A DNA stretch of 64,000 bases from Rhizobium croatiense (GTDB lineage Bacteria; Pseudomonadota; Alphaproteobacteria; Rhizobiales; Rhizobiaceae): assembly GCF_019793465.1 (NCBI RefSeq), contig NZ_JAILYJ010000006.1:266484-330483 (forward strand). The letters are read 5' to 3'. The position numbers and the translations under genes were made by a program. The notes beneath the pieces were generated by a model. The model was given only the letters and a program-made list of their open reading frames with translations, was not told the origin of the DNA and searched no databases. Positions within the stretch are counted from its first letter, which is position 1, and every line of letters begins with the position of its first letter. Below are positions 18,455 to 27,106 of this stretch, in pieces.

Positions 18455-18990
18455 CAGGCCGGGCCGGCGCCCTCCGCGAAGGCTTCAAGTTCGGGATCGA
18501 ACTCGACCTCGACGACATTGTTGAACACGGCGGTCGCCAGCATGATGCCGGCAAAGGCGACGAGATCGACCAGCGCCTTGGTCTCGTAACGCTCTTTCAA
18601 CCTGGCCCAGAGCTCGGCCGGAACGGCGCTGGAATCGGCGACGATCGCCCTGCCGAATGCGTCGAGCAGGGCCTCCGCTTCGGAAAGCTCCAGTGCATCG
18701 GGGTCGAAACCCTTATTGATCAGCGCCCGGCGAAAGAAGGTGATGGCGATCTTCGATTTCGCCGCTTTCGATATCGCATGCGAGAAAATCCAGATCTCCC
18801 GGTCGCTGATCACAGGATCGAGCTCGGCCCGCAGCGCAAACCACTCGGCATAGATGCGATGGGCGACCGGCGAATGGAGGAGCGTCCGCTTCATGTTGGT
18901 CATGCGCCCGCGCAGCCTGATTTCCTCGTCATGCGCCGCGCGAACCTCGTGCGAAGCGTTGTCGTAATCGATCTGCGGGAGGTGGCTCAT
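18454..18990 (-). CDS. AhpD/carboxymuconolactone decarboxylase-like protein
   Basis: All-helical protein of 178 residues in the CMD/AhpD superfamily. Recognisable segments are RMTNMKRTLLHSPVAHRIYAEW at the start and LVAFAGIMLATAVFNNVVEVE near the C-terminus. It lacks the CxxC pair used by peroxidase-type AhpD proteins, so a thiol peroxidase role is unlikely. The ATG at 18990 (MSHLPQIDYD) is preferred; an in-frame ATG at 19014 adds eight residues. Its stop codon overlaps the edge of the palindromic repeat. Function unknown. Confidence 0.75.
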   Translation of the reverse strand: MSHLPQIDYDNASHEVRAAHDEEIRLRGRMTNMKRTLLHSPVAHRIYAEWFALRAELDPVISDREIWIFSHAISKAAKSKIAITFFRRALINKGFDPDALELSEAEALLDAFGRAIVADSSAVPAELWARLKERYETKALVDLVAFAGIMLATAVFNNVVEVEFDPELEAFAEGAGPA

Positions 18991-19082
18991 CGGGTGAACT
19001 CTTTCCTGATGCATGAAGATAATCCGCTTGGCCGTCGCGCCGCGCCCACCTAGATTGTTTACATCGAAGGTGGAGGCAAGGC

Positions 19083-19556
19083 ATGAGCGGCGACCATGAA
19101 CATTCTCACATCGACTGGCGGGAACATGGCGTCAAGGTCATTCCCGGCAATTCGCTCGATCCCAACACCGCGCAGACGCCGGGCATGAACCGCGCAACTG
19201 CGATCAACAATGCGCGTGCCGGCGCCGAGAAAATCTGGGCCGGCACGGTGACGATCCACGCCAATGCCAAGACCGGTGCCCATCATCACGGCGATCTCGA
19301 AAGCATTATCTATGTCGTCAAGGGCAAGGCCCGCATGCGCTGGGGCGAGCATCTGGAATTTACCGCGGACGCCGGCCCCGGCGATTTCATCTATGTCCCG
19401 CCCTACGTGCCGCATCAGGAGATCAACGCCAGCCGCGACGAGACGCTGGAATGCGTGCTCGTCCGCTCGGGCCAAGAGCCCGTCGTCGTCAATCTCGATA
19501 TCGAGCCGGTCGAAAAACCGGAAGACGTCCCCTGGATCGATCCGATCCATCGCTGA
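19083..19556 (+). CDS. Single-domain cupin protein
   Basis: Cupin_2 protein of 157 residues. Motif 1 is GAHHHGDLESIIYVVKGKAR with the metal-binding histidines and Glu; motif 2 is AGPGDFIYVPPYVPHQEIN with the last His. The full set of metal ligands is therefore present. GGTGGAGGC precedes the ATG at 19083. Proteins like this act as isomerases, dioxygenases or small-molecule sensors; the sequence does not say which. It is convergent with ugpC (22 bp) and divergent from the CMD-like gene. Confidence 0.85.
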   Translation: MSGDHEHSHIDWREHGVKVIPGNSLDPNTAQTPGMNRATAINNARAGAEKIWAGTVTIHANAKTGAHHHGDLESIIYVVKGKARMRWGEHLEFTADAGPGDFIYVPPYVPHQEINASRDETLECVLVRSGQEPVVVNLDIEPVEKPEDVPWIDPIHR

Positions 19557-19577
19557 CGCCGACCGGCGATGAATTCG

Positions 19578-20687
19578 TCAGGCGTGGACGGCGCCGGCGC
19601 TGCTCATGGCAGGGTTCTCGATGATCCGGCCGGTATCGGCGGCATAGAGGTGGATCGCGTTATGGTCGATCGCGATGCCGATCGGATCGCCCGATTTCAC
19701 GCTCACGGCATCCGTCAGCGCCACGGCAAAAGGCAGCCCGTCGAAATCGGCATGAACGACGCGGCTCGCGCCGAGCTCTTCGATGAAATCGGCCGTCGCG
19801 ATCAAGGCGCCGGGTGCATCCGGCGCCACCAGCCGGGCGGCCTCGGCGCGCATGCCGAGCACGACGCGCTTGCCCTTCAGGCTCGCGGCGCGTTCGCGCG
19901 GCAGCGCGATCTTGCGGCTCTGATCGTAGATGAATATCCCCTCGTCGTTGATCGTGCCTTCGAGCAGGTTCATCGCCGGCGTGCCGACGAAACCGGCGAC
20001 GAAGCGTGAGACCGGATGATGATAGACCTCTTCCGGCGTGCCGACCTGCTCAACCCTGCCGCCATTCATCACCACCAGCCGGTCGGCCAGCGTCATCGCC
20101 TCCGTCTGGTCATGCGTGACGAAGATCGAGGTGGCGCCGAGGCGGCGGTGCAGGCGGCGGATTTCGGCGCGCATGGCGATGCGCAGCTTGGCGTCGAGGT
20201 TCGACAGCGGCTCGTCGAAGAGGAACACTTTCGGCTCGCGGATCATCGCGCGGCCCATGGCGACGCGCTGGCGCTGGCCGCCGGAAAGAGCGGCCGGGCG
20301 GCGATCGAGGAAGGGTTCGAGGCTGAGCGCCTTGGCGACTTCGGTAATGCGTCGCTGACGCTCCGCCTTCGCCACGCCAGCCACCTTCAAGGCATAACCG
20401 ATATTCTCGGCAACGGTCATATGCGGATAGAGCGCATAGTTCTGGAACACCATCGCGCAGCCGCGCTCGCGCGGCTCCAGCTGGTTGACGACGCGGCCGT
20501 CAATGGCGATTTCGCCACCGCTGATTTCCTCGAGGCCGGCGATCATGCGTAAGAGCGTGGACTTGCCGCAGCCCGACGGGCCGAGGATGACGACGAATTC
20601 ACCGGATTTAATCTCCAGATCGACGCCGTGAACCACGGGATGTTTGCCGTAGCTCTTCTTCACATCACGGATTGAGATCGGTGCCAC
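19578..20687 (-). CDS. ugpC: sn-glycerol-3-phosphate ABC transporter ATPase UgpC
   Basis: ATPase of 369 residues that energises glycerol-3-phosphate uptake. Walker A is GPSGCGKST, the Q-loop is [12 protein letters not shown], the signature is [15 protein letters not shown], Walker B is [15 protein letters not shown], and the switch His is in [16 protein letters not shown]-terminal MalK-type regulatory OB domain follows residue 235. The start is GTG at 20687, with AAGGA upstream. It is the last gene of ugpBAEC, 12 bp after ugpE. The assignment to Ugp rests on the neighbouring UgpB-like binding protein. Confidence 0.9.
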   Translation of the reverse strand: MAPISIRDVKKSYGKHPVVHGVDLEIKSGEFVVILGPSGCGKSTLLRMIAGLEEISGGEIAIDGRVVNQLEPRERGCAMVFQNYALYPHMTVAENIGYALKVAGVAKAERQRRITEVAKALSLEPFLDRRPAALSGGQRQRVAMGRAMIREPKVFLFDEPLSNLDAKLRIAMRAEIRRLHRRLGATSIFVTHDQTEAMTLADRLVVMNGGRVEQVGTPEEVYHHPVSRFVAGFVGTPAMNLLEGTINDEGIFIYDQSRKIALPRERAASLKGKRVVLGMRAEAARLVAPDAPGALIATADFIEELGASRVVHADFDGLPFAVALTDAVSVKSGDPIGIAIDHNAIHLYAADTGRIIENPAMSSAGAVHA

Positions 20688-20699
20688 AGGACTGTTCCT

Positions 20700-21614
20700 T
20701 CACTTCTCGGTGGAGATAAGGCCGCGCACGAACCAGCGCTGCATCAGGATGACGAGCACCAGCGGTGGCGACATGATGATCAGAGTACCCGCCATGGCGA
20801 CGTTCCAGTCAGGCAGGCCGAATTCGGACGGGATCAGTGTTTTGAGCTGCGTCACTGCAATGCCGAAATTCGGATCGGTGGTGATCAGCAGCGGCCAGAG
20901 ATATTGGTTCCAGGCCCAGACGAACATGATCGTGAACAGTGCGATCATGTTTGGCCGCGACAGCGGAACCAGAATGTCCCAGAAGAACCGGACCGGGCCC
21001 GATCCGTCCATCTTCGAGGCCTCGGCTAGTTCGTCCGGAACCGTCAGGTAGAACTGCCGGTAAAGGAAGGTGCCGGTCGCGGTTGCAACCAGCGGCAGAA
21101 CCAGGCCGGGATAGGAATTCAGCAGACCCCATTCGAGCTTGATCTGGATGCCGGTGATCTGGGCCACGAGCCAGCTGATGCCGGTGACATCGAGGATCGT
21201 CTGGAAAGGCTGCAGTGCGTTGGCCGCAATCGAATAGGTCGGAACGATGCGGACTTCGAGCGGCAGCATCAGCGTGATGAAGATGATCCAGAAAATCACA
21301 TAGCGGCCGCGGAAGCGGAAATAGACGATCGAGAAGCCTGCCATGGCGGACAGGATGACCTTGCCGGCAGCGACCGACGTCGCGAAGATGATGCTGTGCA
21401 GCAGCTTGTTGCCGAGATCGGCGCGCACCCAGGCCTCCCGGGCATTTTCCCAGAAATGCGAACCCGGCGTCAGCGGCAGCGGCACACGATTGACCGTCTC
21501 CAGATCGAGCGTCGATGCGATGATGACGATGGCGAAAGGCAGGAGCGCGATGACCATGCCGAGCGCCAGAAGCGTATAGCAGATGAAGTTGAATATCGGC
21601 GTGCGTTCGATCAT
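20700..21614 (-). CDS. ugpE: sn-glycerol-3-phosphate ABC transporter permease UgpE
   Basis: Inner-membrane permease of 304 residues with six transmembrane helices. The EAA loop is ELAEASKMDGSGPVRFFWDI, which docks on the ATPase. The C-terminus ends LVILMQRWFVRGLISTEK. It forms the channel with UgpA. The ATG at 21614 lies 10 bp after the ugpA stop, so coupling within the operon is likely. Confidence 0.92.
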   Translation of the reverse strand: MIERTPIFNFICYTLLALGMVIALLPFAIVIIASTLDLETVNRVPLPLTPGSHFWENAREAWVRADLGNKLLHSIIFATSVAAGKVILSAMAGFSIVYFRFRGRYVIFWIIFITLMLPLEVRIVPTYSIAANALQPFQTILDVTGISWLVAQITGIQIKLEWGLLNSYPGLVLPLVATATGTFLYRQFYLTVPDELAEASKMDGSGPVRFFWDILVPLSRPNMIALFTIMFVWAWNQYLWPLLITTDPNFGIAVTQLKTLIPSEFGLPDWNVAMAGTLIIMSPPLVLVILMQRWFVRGLISTEK

Positions 21615-21624
21615 GTCCGCGACC

Positions 21625-22509
21625 TCACTTGTAGTGCACGCGCCGCTCGATGAAGCGGAACTGGAAGATGGTGAGCATGACGACGAGCAGCATCAGGATG
21701 ATCGATTGCGCCGCAGCGCCCGAATAATCGAGGCCCCGGAAGCCGTCGAAATAGATCTTGTAGACCATGAGCTCCGTCGCCCGGGCCGGGCCGCCCTGCG
21801 TCATGACGTCGACGATGCCGAAGGAATCCTGGAAGCTTTCGGTGATGTTGATGACAAGCAGGAAGAACAATGTCGGCGTCAGCAGCGGCAGCTGGAGGTC
21901 CCACATGCGGCGCAGCGGTCCTGAGCCATCCATGGCCGCGGCCTCGATCAGCGAGCGGGGAATGCCCTGCAGAGCCGAGAGGAAGAAGATGAAGTTATAG
22001 CCGATATATTTCCAGGAGAAGGCGACGATGACGGCGATCATCGCGTCCTTGCCGTCGAGCGCGGGATTCCAGAGGCCGGGCCAGACATGGTTGATGACCG
22101 AGAGAAGGCCGGCCTCCGGCGCCAGGATGAAGCGGAAGGCCAGCCCGAGAGCGGGCGCGGCGATCGCGTAGGGCCAGATGAAAACCGACCGGTAGATTTT
22201 GTGGCCGCGCAGTTCACGGTCCGTCAAAAGCGCCAGGATGAGCGCCAGCCCCATGGCGATGATCGTCGAGCTGAAGCCGAAAACCATGCTGCGGGTGATC
22301 GATTCCCAATAGATCGGATCGCTGAGCAGCAGTTTGAAATTGTCGAAGCCGACCCAGGCATTGCCGCCGCCCCATGGCTGCTCGAGCGTGAAAGCCCAAT
22401 AAAGCGCCTGCGCGCTTGGCCAATAGAAGAAGACGAAGATCAGCAACAGCATCGGGAATGCGAAGAGGAGGCCGATCGTCGTCGAGGAGAAGGTGACGCG
22501 CTTTTCCAT
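21625..22509 (-). CDS. ugpA: sn-glycerol-3-phosphate ABC transporter permease UgpA
   Basis: Permease of 294 residues, six transmembrane helices, EAA loop SLIEAAAMDGSGPLRRMWDL. WAFTLEQPWGGGNAWVGFDN near the N-terminus is characteristic of the family. The ATG is at 22509. A 128-bp gap with a strong hairpin separates it from ugpB, which would allow higher expression of the binding protein than of the membrane components. Confidence 0.92.
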   Translation of the reverse strand: MEKRVTFSSTTIGLLFAFPMLLLIFVFFYWPSAQALYWAFTLEQPWGGGNAWVGFDNFKLLLSDPIYWESITRSMVFGFSSTIIAMGLALILALLTDRELRGHKIYRSVFIWPYAIAAPALGLAFRFILAPEAGLLSVINHVWPGLWNPALDGKDAMIAVIVAFSWKYIGYNFIFFLSALQGIPRSLIEAAAMDGSGPLRRMWDLQLPLLTPTLFFLLVINITESFQDSFGIVDVMTQGGPARATELMVYKIYFDGFRGLDYSGAAAQSIILMLLVVMLTIFQFRFIERRVHYK

Positions 22510-22590
22510 GGGTGGTCGTTTTCGCCCTGGTTTGACTTCAGGCGCGGGCGGCAGCGCGCATCCGCGACTGGTTGGGAGAACTTACAAAGA

Positions 22591-22623
22591 CGCACCCGGC
22601 ACGCGCAAGGCGGGCCGGGTGCG
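22591..22623 (-). terminator. Hairpin between ugpB and ugpA
   Basis: Perfect 10-bp stem CGCACCCGGC (22591-22600) / GCCGGGTGCG (22614-22623) with a 13-base loop, just after the ugpB stop. The T-tract is weak, so it probably acts as a partial terminator or mRNA-stabilising hairpin that favours the binding-protein message. Confidence 0.6.
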
Positions 22624-22637
22624 GCTCAATCAGGCGA

Positions 22638-23993
22638 TCAGGGGAGCTGAACGTTCTTGTAGGTCTGCTGGAAGCGGCGCAGGAGCTGGTTGCCGCGATC
22701 GGCAGCAGAGTCGAGCGAGGCCTGGACGTCGGCATTGTTGACGAAGATCGCCTGCAGGCCGTTGGCGATCTCGGTGCGGACCTGCAGCAGGCCGCCGAGA
22801 CGGATGCCCTTCGCGGCTGCGTCGCCAGCCGGGGAAGCGGTCAGGCTCTGAATGGCGAGTTCACGGCCGGCGTAAGGCGCCTTGTCGTAGAAGCCCTGCT
22901 TCTTCAGATACTCGAAGCCGGAGTTGCGAACCGGGATGTAGCCGGTAACGGTCGACCAGGTCAGAGCTTCTTCCGGCTTGGCGATGAAGTTGAAGAAGGC
23001 AGCGGCAGCCTTGTACTCGGCGTCCGAATGGCCCTTCAGAACCCAGAGCGAAGCGCCGCCGACATAGGAGCTGTGACGGGTTGCATCACCGTAGGTCGGA
23101 AGCATGGCAACGCCCCAGTTCATGCCCTGCTTGGCGGTGCGGCCGATATTGCCGTGGTCGCCGACCGAAGTCAGGATGACCTGGCAATCGCCGGCAGCGA
23201 AGGCTTCGACGAAGGTCTGGCCGACGGCCTTGTTCTTGATGACGGCGAGCTTGTTGTCGTACCAGGACTTGAGGTCCTTGATGTAGCTGACGAGAAGCGG
23301 GTTCTTGTTGAAGACCAGCTCGGCGTCGAGGCCTTCGAAGCCGTTCTTCTTTGTGGCGATCGGCTCACCGTTGACGGCTTCGAACTGTTCGACGTACTGC
23401 CAGACTTCGTTGCTGGAGATGTCGAAGGCGAGCGGGCAGGCATAGCCGGCGTCCTTCAGAGCCTTGAAGTCCTCACCGGCTTCCTTCCAGGTCGCCGGAG
23501 CGTGATCCTTGCCGATCTTGGCGAAGGCGTCCTTGTTCCAGTAGAGCAGAGCGGTCGAGGAGTTGAAGGGGAAGGAATACATCTCGCCCTTCGACGTGGC
23601 GTAGTAGCCGGATATACCCGAGAAGTAATCGTTCCAGTCGACGGTGTAGCCCATGTCGGCCATCAGCTTGTTTGCCGGGTAGTAGGCGCCGGAGAGCATG
23701 ATGTCGAGCGTGCCGGCGTCGGAAACCTGGGCGATGGTCGGCTGCTTGCCGGCGCGGAAGGCGGCAATAGTGTTCTGCAGGGAAGCGTCGTAGCTGCCCT
23801 GGCTGGTGCAGACGACTTCGTAGTCGGCCTGCGACTGGTTGAAGCGATCGCACTGTTCCTGGACACGCTTTGCGATGTCACCGGAATTGCCGAACCAGAA
23901 GTCAATCTTGGTCTTTTCGGCGGCGGCTGCGGGGCCAGCAAGAAACGCTGTAGCGAGAAGGGCGCCAACGGCGCCGAGAAGCTTGGCTTGCAT
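22638..23993 (-). CDS. ugpB: sn-glycerol-3-phosphate ABC transporter substrate-binding protein UgpB
   Basis: Periplasmic binding protein of 451 residues. The signal peptide MQAKLLGAVGALLATAFLAG ends at AAAAEK. The mature protein begins KTKIDFWFGNSGDIAKRVQ and contains SYDASLQNTIAAFRAGKQPT and SSYVGGASLWVLKGHS, segments characteristic of UgpB. GAGG precedes the ATG at 23993; an in-frame ATG further upstream is not needed. It binds glycerol-3-phosphate or glycerophosphodiesters. Phosphate-starvation control is likely from the family and from Pho-box-like sequences upstream. First gene of ugpBAEC. Confidence 0.92.
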   Translation of the reverse strand: MQAKLLGAVGALLATAFLAGPAAAAEKTKIDFWFGNSGDIAKRVQEQCDRFNQSQADYEVVCTSQGSYDASLQNTIAAFRAGKQPTIAQVSDAGTLDIMLSGAYYPANKLMADMGYTVDWNDYFSGISGYYATSKGEMYSFPFNSSTALLYWNKDAFAKIGKDHAPATWKEAGEDFKALKDAGYACPLAFDISSNEVWQYVEQFEAVNGEPIATKKNGFEGLDAELVFNKNPLLVSYIKDLKSWYDNKLAVIKNKAVGQTFVEAFAAGDCQVILTSVGDHGNIGRTAKQGMNWGVAMLPTYGDATRHSSYVGGASLWVLKGHSDAEYKAAAAFFNFIAKPEEALTWSTVTGYIPVRNSGFEYLKKQGFYDKAPYAGRELAIQSLTASPAGDAAAKGIRLGGLLQVRTEIANGLQAIFVNNADVQASLDSAADRGNQLLRRFQQTYKNVQLP

Positions 23994-24066
23994 GAGAACC
24001 TCGAACGTAAAAGGGACGCGCACTTTCAGCGCACGCCCTATTAGCTGGTTCAATTTGCCGCGGCCA

Positions 24067-24121
24067 ATGAATATTACATGACATGAAATAAAGCGAAATC
24101 CAGTCGTCACAAAATCGTCAC
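24067..24121. promoter_or_regulatory. Two Pho-box-like direct-repeat sites upstream of ugpB
   Basis: Pho boxes are two 7-bp repeats (CTGTCAT) 11 bp apart. On the minus strand, 24084-24067 reads ATGTCAT-GTAA-TATTCAT, which fits 10 of 14 positions and has the right orientation 74 bp upstream of ugpB. On the plus strand, 24104-24121 reads TCGTCAC-AAAA-TCGTCAC, a perfect repeat at the same period, with GTCA in both halves. The intergenic region 23994-24358 otherwise holds AT-rich promoter-like sequence and the palindrome at 24162-24182. Confidence 0.45.
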
Positions 24122-24161
24122 ACGGTTGTTGTTCGCCGATGCCGGATAAATATTTAGAGAC

Positions 24162-24182
24162 TATTTAGCGGTATGCTAAATA
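24162..24182. promoter_or_regulatory. Perfect 8-N5-8 palindrome in the ugpB/ROK intergenic region
   Basis: TATTTAGC (24162-24169), spacer GGTAT, GCTAAATA (24175-24182). A further TATTTAG copy lies just upstream at 24151-24157. It sits 169 bp upstream of ugpB and 177 bp past the stop of the ROK gene (the two genes are in tandem). The binding protein is unknown. Confidence 0.45.
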
Positions 24183-24358
24183 TATTGAGAGTGGTACGCA
24201 TCTATATTCGAACAAACACAATTCCGCTGGAGACGTAATATTTATCTATACTGTAGTCAGGAGCCCGTAATTCAGCTGCCGCGGCGCGAGGAAACTTATA
24301 AAAATGTCCCGCTTTTCCCCATTGCACTGCTGTGCAACGCCCGGTTTCAGCCTCGAAA

Positions 24359-25564
24359 TTAGCGGGAATCCTTCAAAATTGCAGCAAAATGCGGATCGAA
24401 CGCCCGGCTGATCGGTCCAGCGGCAGCCCCGAGCGCCACAGACCAGGGATCTGCCATGCCGGGCTGCAGGCGCGGCAGGGTGCGGCCGCGTCGTTCGGCG
24501 ATCGATGGGAGCAACGGGCCGATCGCCACAATCAGCCTGTTCACCAGCCCTTCCGGCGCGCTGCCGCAGAGGATTACCGTCTGCGGATCGAAGATCGTTT
24601 CGATCAGATGGATGCTCCAACGCAGATCCGCTGCCGCCGCCTCGATCCAGGCTTCCATGCTCGGGTCGCCCCTCAAGGCGAGGCCGTCGATGCGCGCGTG
24701 GAGATCGGGATCGGCGGGGTCGGCCGACAGATGCTGATAGAGCGAGGCGAGAGAGGCGCGGTGTTCGAGCGGCGTCGATTTGCCGTCGGCAAAGAGCAGC
24801 GCCATGCCGATCTCGCCGGCATTGCCGTTGCTGCCGCGGTAGAGCTCGCCGTTTAAAATGAGGCCGGCGCCGATGCCGTAACCGACAAAGAGGCAAACGG
24901 CATGGTCGAGGCCGTGGGCGGCTCCCACCATGCGCTCGGCAGTCGCAGCCGCGGCCGCATCGTTCTGCAGGCCGACATCGAGCCCGGTGCCTGCGGTCAG
25001 AGTTTCCAGCAGCGGAAACTTCTGCCAGGCCCCCATCATCCACGGATCGTCGCCGCTGCCGGCGACACCGAAGGGTCCGGGCATGGCGGCGCCGAGGCCG
25101 ACCAGCCGCTTTTCCGATTGCTGGACGATCCCGGCAAGTTCTGCACGCACGCCGGCAACGAGATCGAGGATGACCTTCGTCCCTTCCGAAGGGCCTCCGG
25201 CCGGGAGGCCGGCTTCATCGCGCACGAGAACGTTGCCGACGAGATCGACGGCAACCGCCCGCGTCACATGCCGGTCGATCTGCAGGCCGATCGCGAAGGC
25301 GCCCTCGGGAACAAGCCGATAAGGCGTCGAGGGCTGGCCCCTGCCCTTCCGCACCGCCTCCTGCGAACTGACGAGACCGTCGCGCTCGAGCTCCTCGATG
25401 ATATTGGACACTGTCTGCTTGGTCAGCCGCGTCGCTCGCGCCAGATCGGCGCGCGAGAGCGCACCGTTGATCCTCAAGGCATCGATCATCACACGCCTGT
25501 TATGCGCGCTGGTGCCTTCGTGATTGGTGCCGCTCTTGGCCCGGATCGGCCTGACGTCATTCAT
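24359..25564 (-). CDS. ROK-family transcriptional regulator lacking the zinc motif
   Basis: Regulator of 401 residues. The N-terminal winged helix is INGALSRADLARATRLTKQT, then VSNIIEELERDGLV. The ROK sugar-binding/kinase-like domain contains GLGAAMPGPFG and VGYGIGAGLILNGELYRGSN. The usual zinc site of ROK proteins (GEIGH followed by CxCGxxGCxE) is missing: the sequence reads GNAGEIGMALLFADGKSTPL. The ATG at 25564 has AGAGG 9 bases upstream. It is divergent from the sugar ABC operon at 25793-31858, and a strong palindrome lies between them, so it most likely represses that operon until a sugar or sugar phosphate binds. Confidence 0.9.
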   Translation of the reverse strand: MNDVRPIRAKSGTNHEGTSAHNRRVMIDALRINGALSRADLARATRLTKQTVSNIIEELERDGLVSSQEAVRKGRGQPSTPYRLVPEGAFAIGLQIDRHVTRAVAVDLVGNVLVRDEAGLPAGGPSEGTKVILDLVAGVRAELAGIVQQSEKRLVGLGAAMPGPFGVAGSGDDPWMMGAWQKFPLLETLTAGTGLDVGLQNDAAAAATAERMVGAAHGLDHAVCLFVGYGIGAGLILNGELYRGSNGNAGEIGMALLFADGKSTPLEHRASLASLYQHLSADPADPDLHARIDGLALRGDPSMEAWIEAAAADLRWSIHLIETIFDPQTVILCGSAPEGLVNRLIVAIGPLLPSIAERRGRTLPRLQPGMADPWSVALGAAAGPISRAFDPHFAAILKDSR

Positions 25565-25606
25565 GTGCAATTGCCTCTTGACTCCAATAGAATGTTGGCG
25601 AAGTAA

Positions 25607-25627
25607 TAAGTCAAGACATTTGACTTA
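25607..25627. promoter_or_regulatory. Candidate ROK operator
   Basis: TAAGTCAA (25607-25614), spacer GACAT, TTGACTTA (25620-25627), a perfect 8-N5-8 inverted repeat 43 bp from the ROK gene start and 166 bp upstream of the binding-protein gene. It is well placed to control both directions. Confidence 0.6.
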
Positions 25628-25792
25628 ATAAGGGGCCGTAGAGTTCCAGGGAACGCAGGAGCCCGCACAGGGCATCCGACGATGCTCCGAGATAACGGAC
25701 CGGCACGGTTTTATGTCACGCGTGCCTTCTCGAAACCGATGGCGGAAAAACCGCCCTCGGCCATGCGTAAATGTCAAAAACTGGAGGCTGCA

Positions 25793-27031
25793 ATGCTGAA
25801 ATCCTTGAACAAGACGCTTTTGGGTGCGGCCTTGATCGGCGCATCCCTTGCCCCGCAGGCTTTCGCCGAAACGACGCTGAACGCGCTATTCATGGCGCAG
25901 GCCGCTTACAGCGAGGCCGATGTGCGCGCCATGACCGACGCCTTCGCCAAGGCGAACCCCGACATCAAGGTCAATCTCGAATTCGTTCCCTATGAGGGAC
26001 TGCACGACAAGACGGTGTTGGCACAGGGTTCCGGTGGCGGTTACGACGTCGTCCTCTTCGACGTCATCTGGCCGGCTGAATACGCCAGCAACAAGGTGCT
26101 GGTCGACGTCTCCTCCCGCATCACCGACGAAATGAAGAAGGGCGTGCTGCCAGGCGCCTGGACCACCGTGCAGTATGACGGCAAATATTACGGCATGCCA
26201 TGGATCCTCGACACCAAATACCTGTTCTACAACAAGGAGATCCTGGAAAAGGCCGGCATCAAGGCGCCGCCGAAGACCTGGGACGAACTGGCCGAGCAGG
26301 CAAAGGCGATCAAGGATAAGGGCCTGCTTGCCACCCCAATCGCCTGGAGCTGGTCGCAGGCCGAAGCCGCAATCTGCGATTATACCACGCTGGTCAGCGC
26401 CTATGGCGGCGATTTCCTGAAGGACGGCAAACCTGCCTTCCAGAGCGGCGGCGGCCTTGACGCCCTGAAATATATGGTGGCCAGCTATACGTCAGGCCTG
26501 ACCAATCCGAACTCCAAGGAGTTCCTGGAAGAGGACGTCCGCAAGGTCTTCCAAAACGGCGATGCGGCCTTCGCGCTCAACTGGACTTATATGTACAACA
26601 TGGCCAACGACCCGAAGGACAGCAAGGTCGCGGGCAAGGTCGGCGTCGTGCCGGCGCCGGGCGTCGCCGGCAAGAGCGAGGCTTCGGCCGTCAACGGCTC
26701 GATGGGCCTCGGCATCACCTCCGCCAGCAAACATCCCGACGAAGCCTGGAAATACATCACCTTCATGACCTCGCAGGCGACACAAAACGCCTACGCCAAG
26801 CTCAGCCTGCCGATCTGGGCCTCGTCCTATGAGGATGCGGCCGTCACCAAAGGCCAGGAAGAGCTGATTTCCGCTGCAAAAATCGGCCTCGCCGCCATGT
26901 ATCCGCGCCCGACGACGCCGAAATATCAGGAGCTGTCGACCGCGCTGCAGCAGGCGATCCAGGAGTCGCTGCTCGGCCAAGCCACGCCTGAGGACGCGCT
27001 GAAGTCGGCCGCCGAAAACAGCGGCCTTTGA
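25793..27031 (+). CDS. Sugar ABC transporter substrate-binding protein
   Basis: Family 1 extracellular solute-binding protein of 412 residues. The signal peptide ends at QAFA before ETTLNALF. Body motifs include AYSEADVRAMTDAFAKANPD, GGGYDVVLFDVIWPAEYASN, MPWILDTKYLFYNKEILEKA, and FQNGDAAFALNWTYMYN. CTGGAGG precedes the ATG at 25793, and in-frame upstream sequence lacks a signal peptide. First gene of an operon with two permeases, a SIS protein, a PfkB kinase and an ATPase. The ligand is probably a sugar or glycosylated amine. Confidence 0.9.
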   Translation: MLKSLNKTLLGAALIGASLAPQAFAETTLNALFMAQAAYSEADVRAMTDAFAKANPDIKVNLEFVPYEGLHDKTVLAQGSGGGYDVVLFDVIWPAEYASNKVLVDVSSRITDEMKKGVLPGAWTTVQYDGKYYGMPWILDTKYLFYNKEILEKAGIKAPPKTWDELAEQAKAIKDKGLLATPIAWSWSQAEAAICDYTTLVSAYGGDFLKDGKPAFQSGGGLDALKYMVASYTSGLTNPNSKEFLEEDVRKVFQNGDAAFALNWTYMYNMANDPKDSKVAGKVGVVPAPGVAGKSEASAVNGSMGLGITSASKHPDEAWKYITFMTSQATQNAYAKLSLPIWASSYEDAAVTKGQEELISAAKIGLAAMYPRPTTPKYQELSTALQQAIQESLLGQATPEDALKSAAENSGL

Positions 27032-27106
27032 GCCCGGCATAAACCCCCGGGCGGCGCCTGCCGTCGCCCGGCCTCTAAAGCTTAAGAATGAAGAAGGGTC
27101 GCCTTG

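Noticed and set aside
22572..24044. A 490-codon open frame on the plus strand opposite ugpB
   Set aside because: It is fully antisense to ugpB, whose signal peptide and family motifs are unmistakable.
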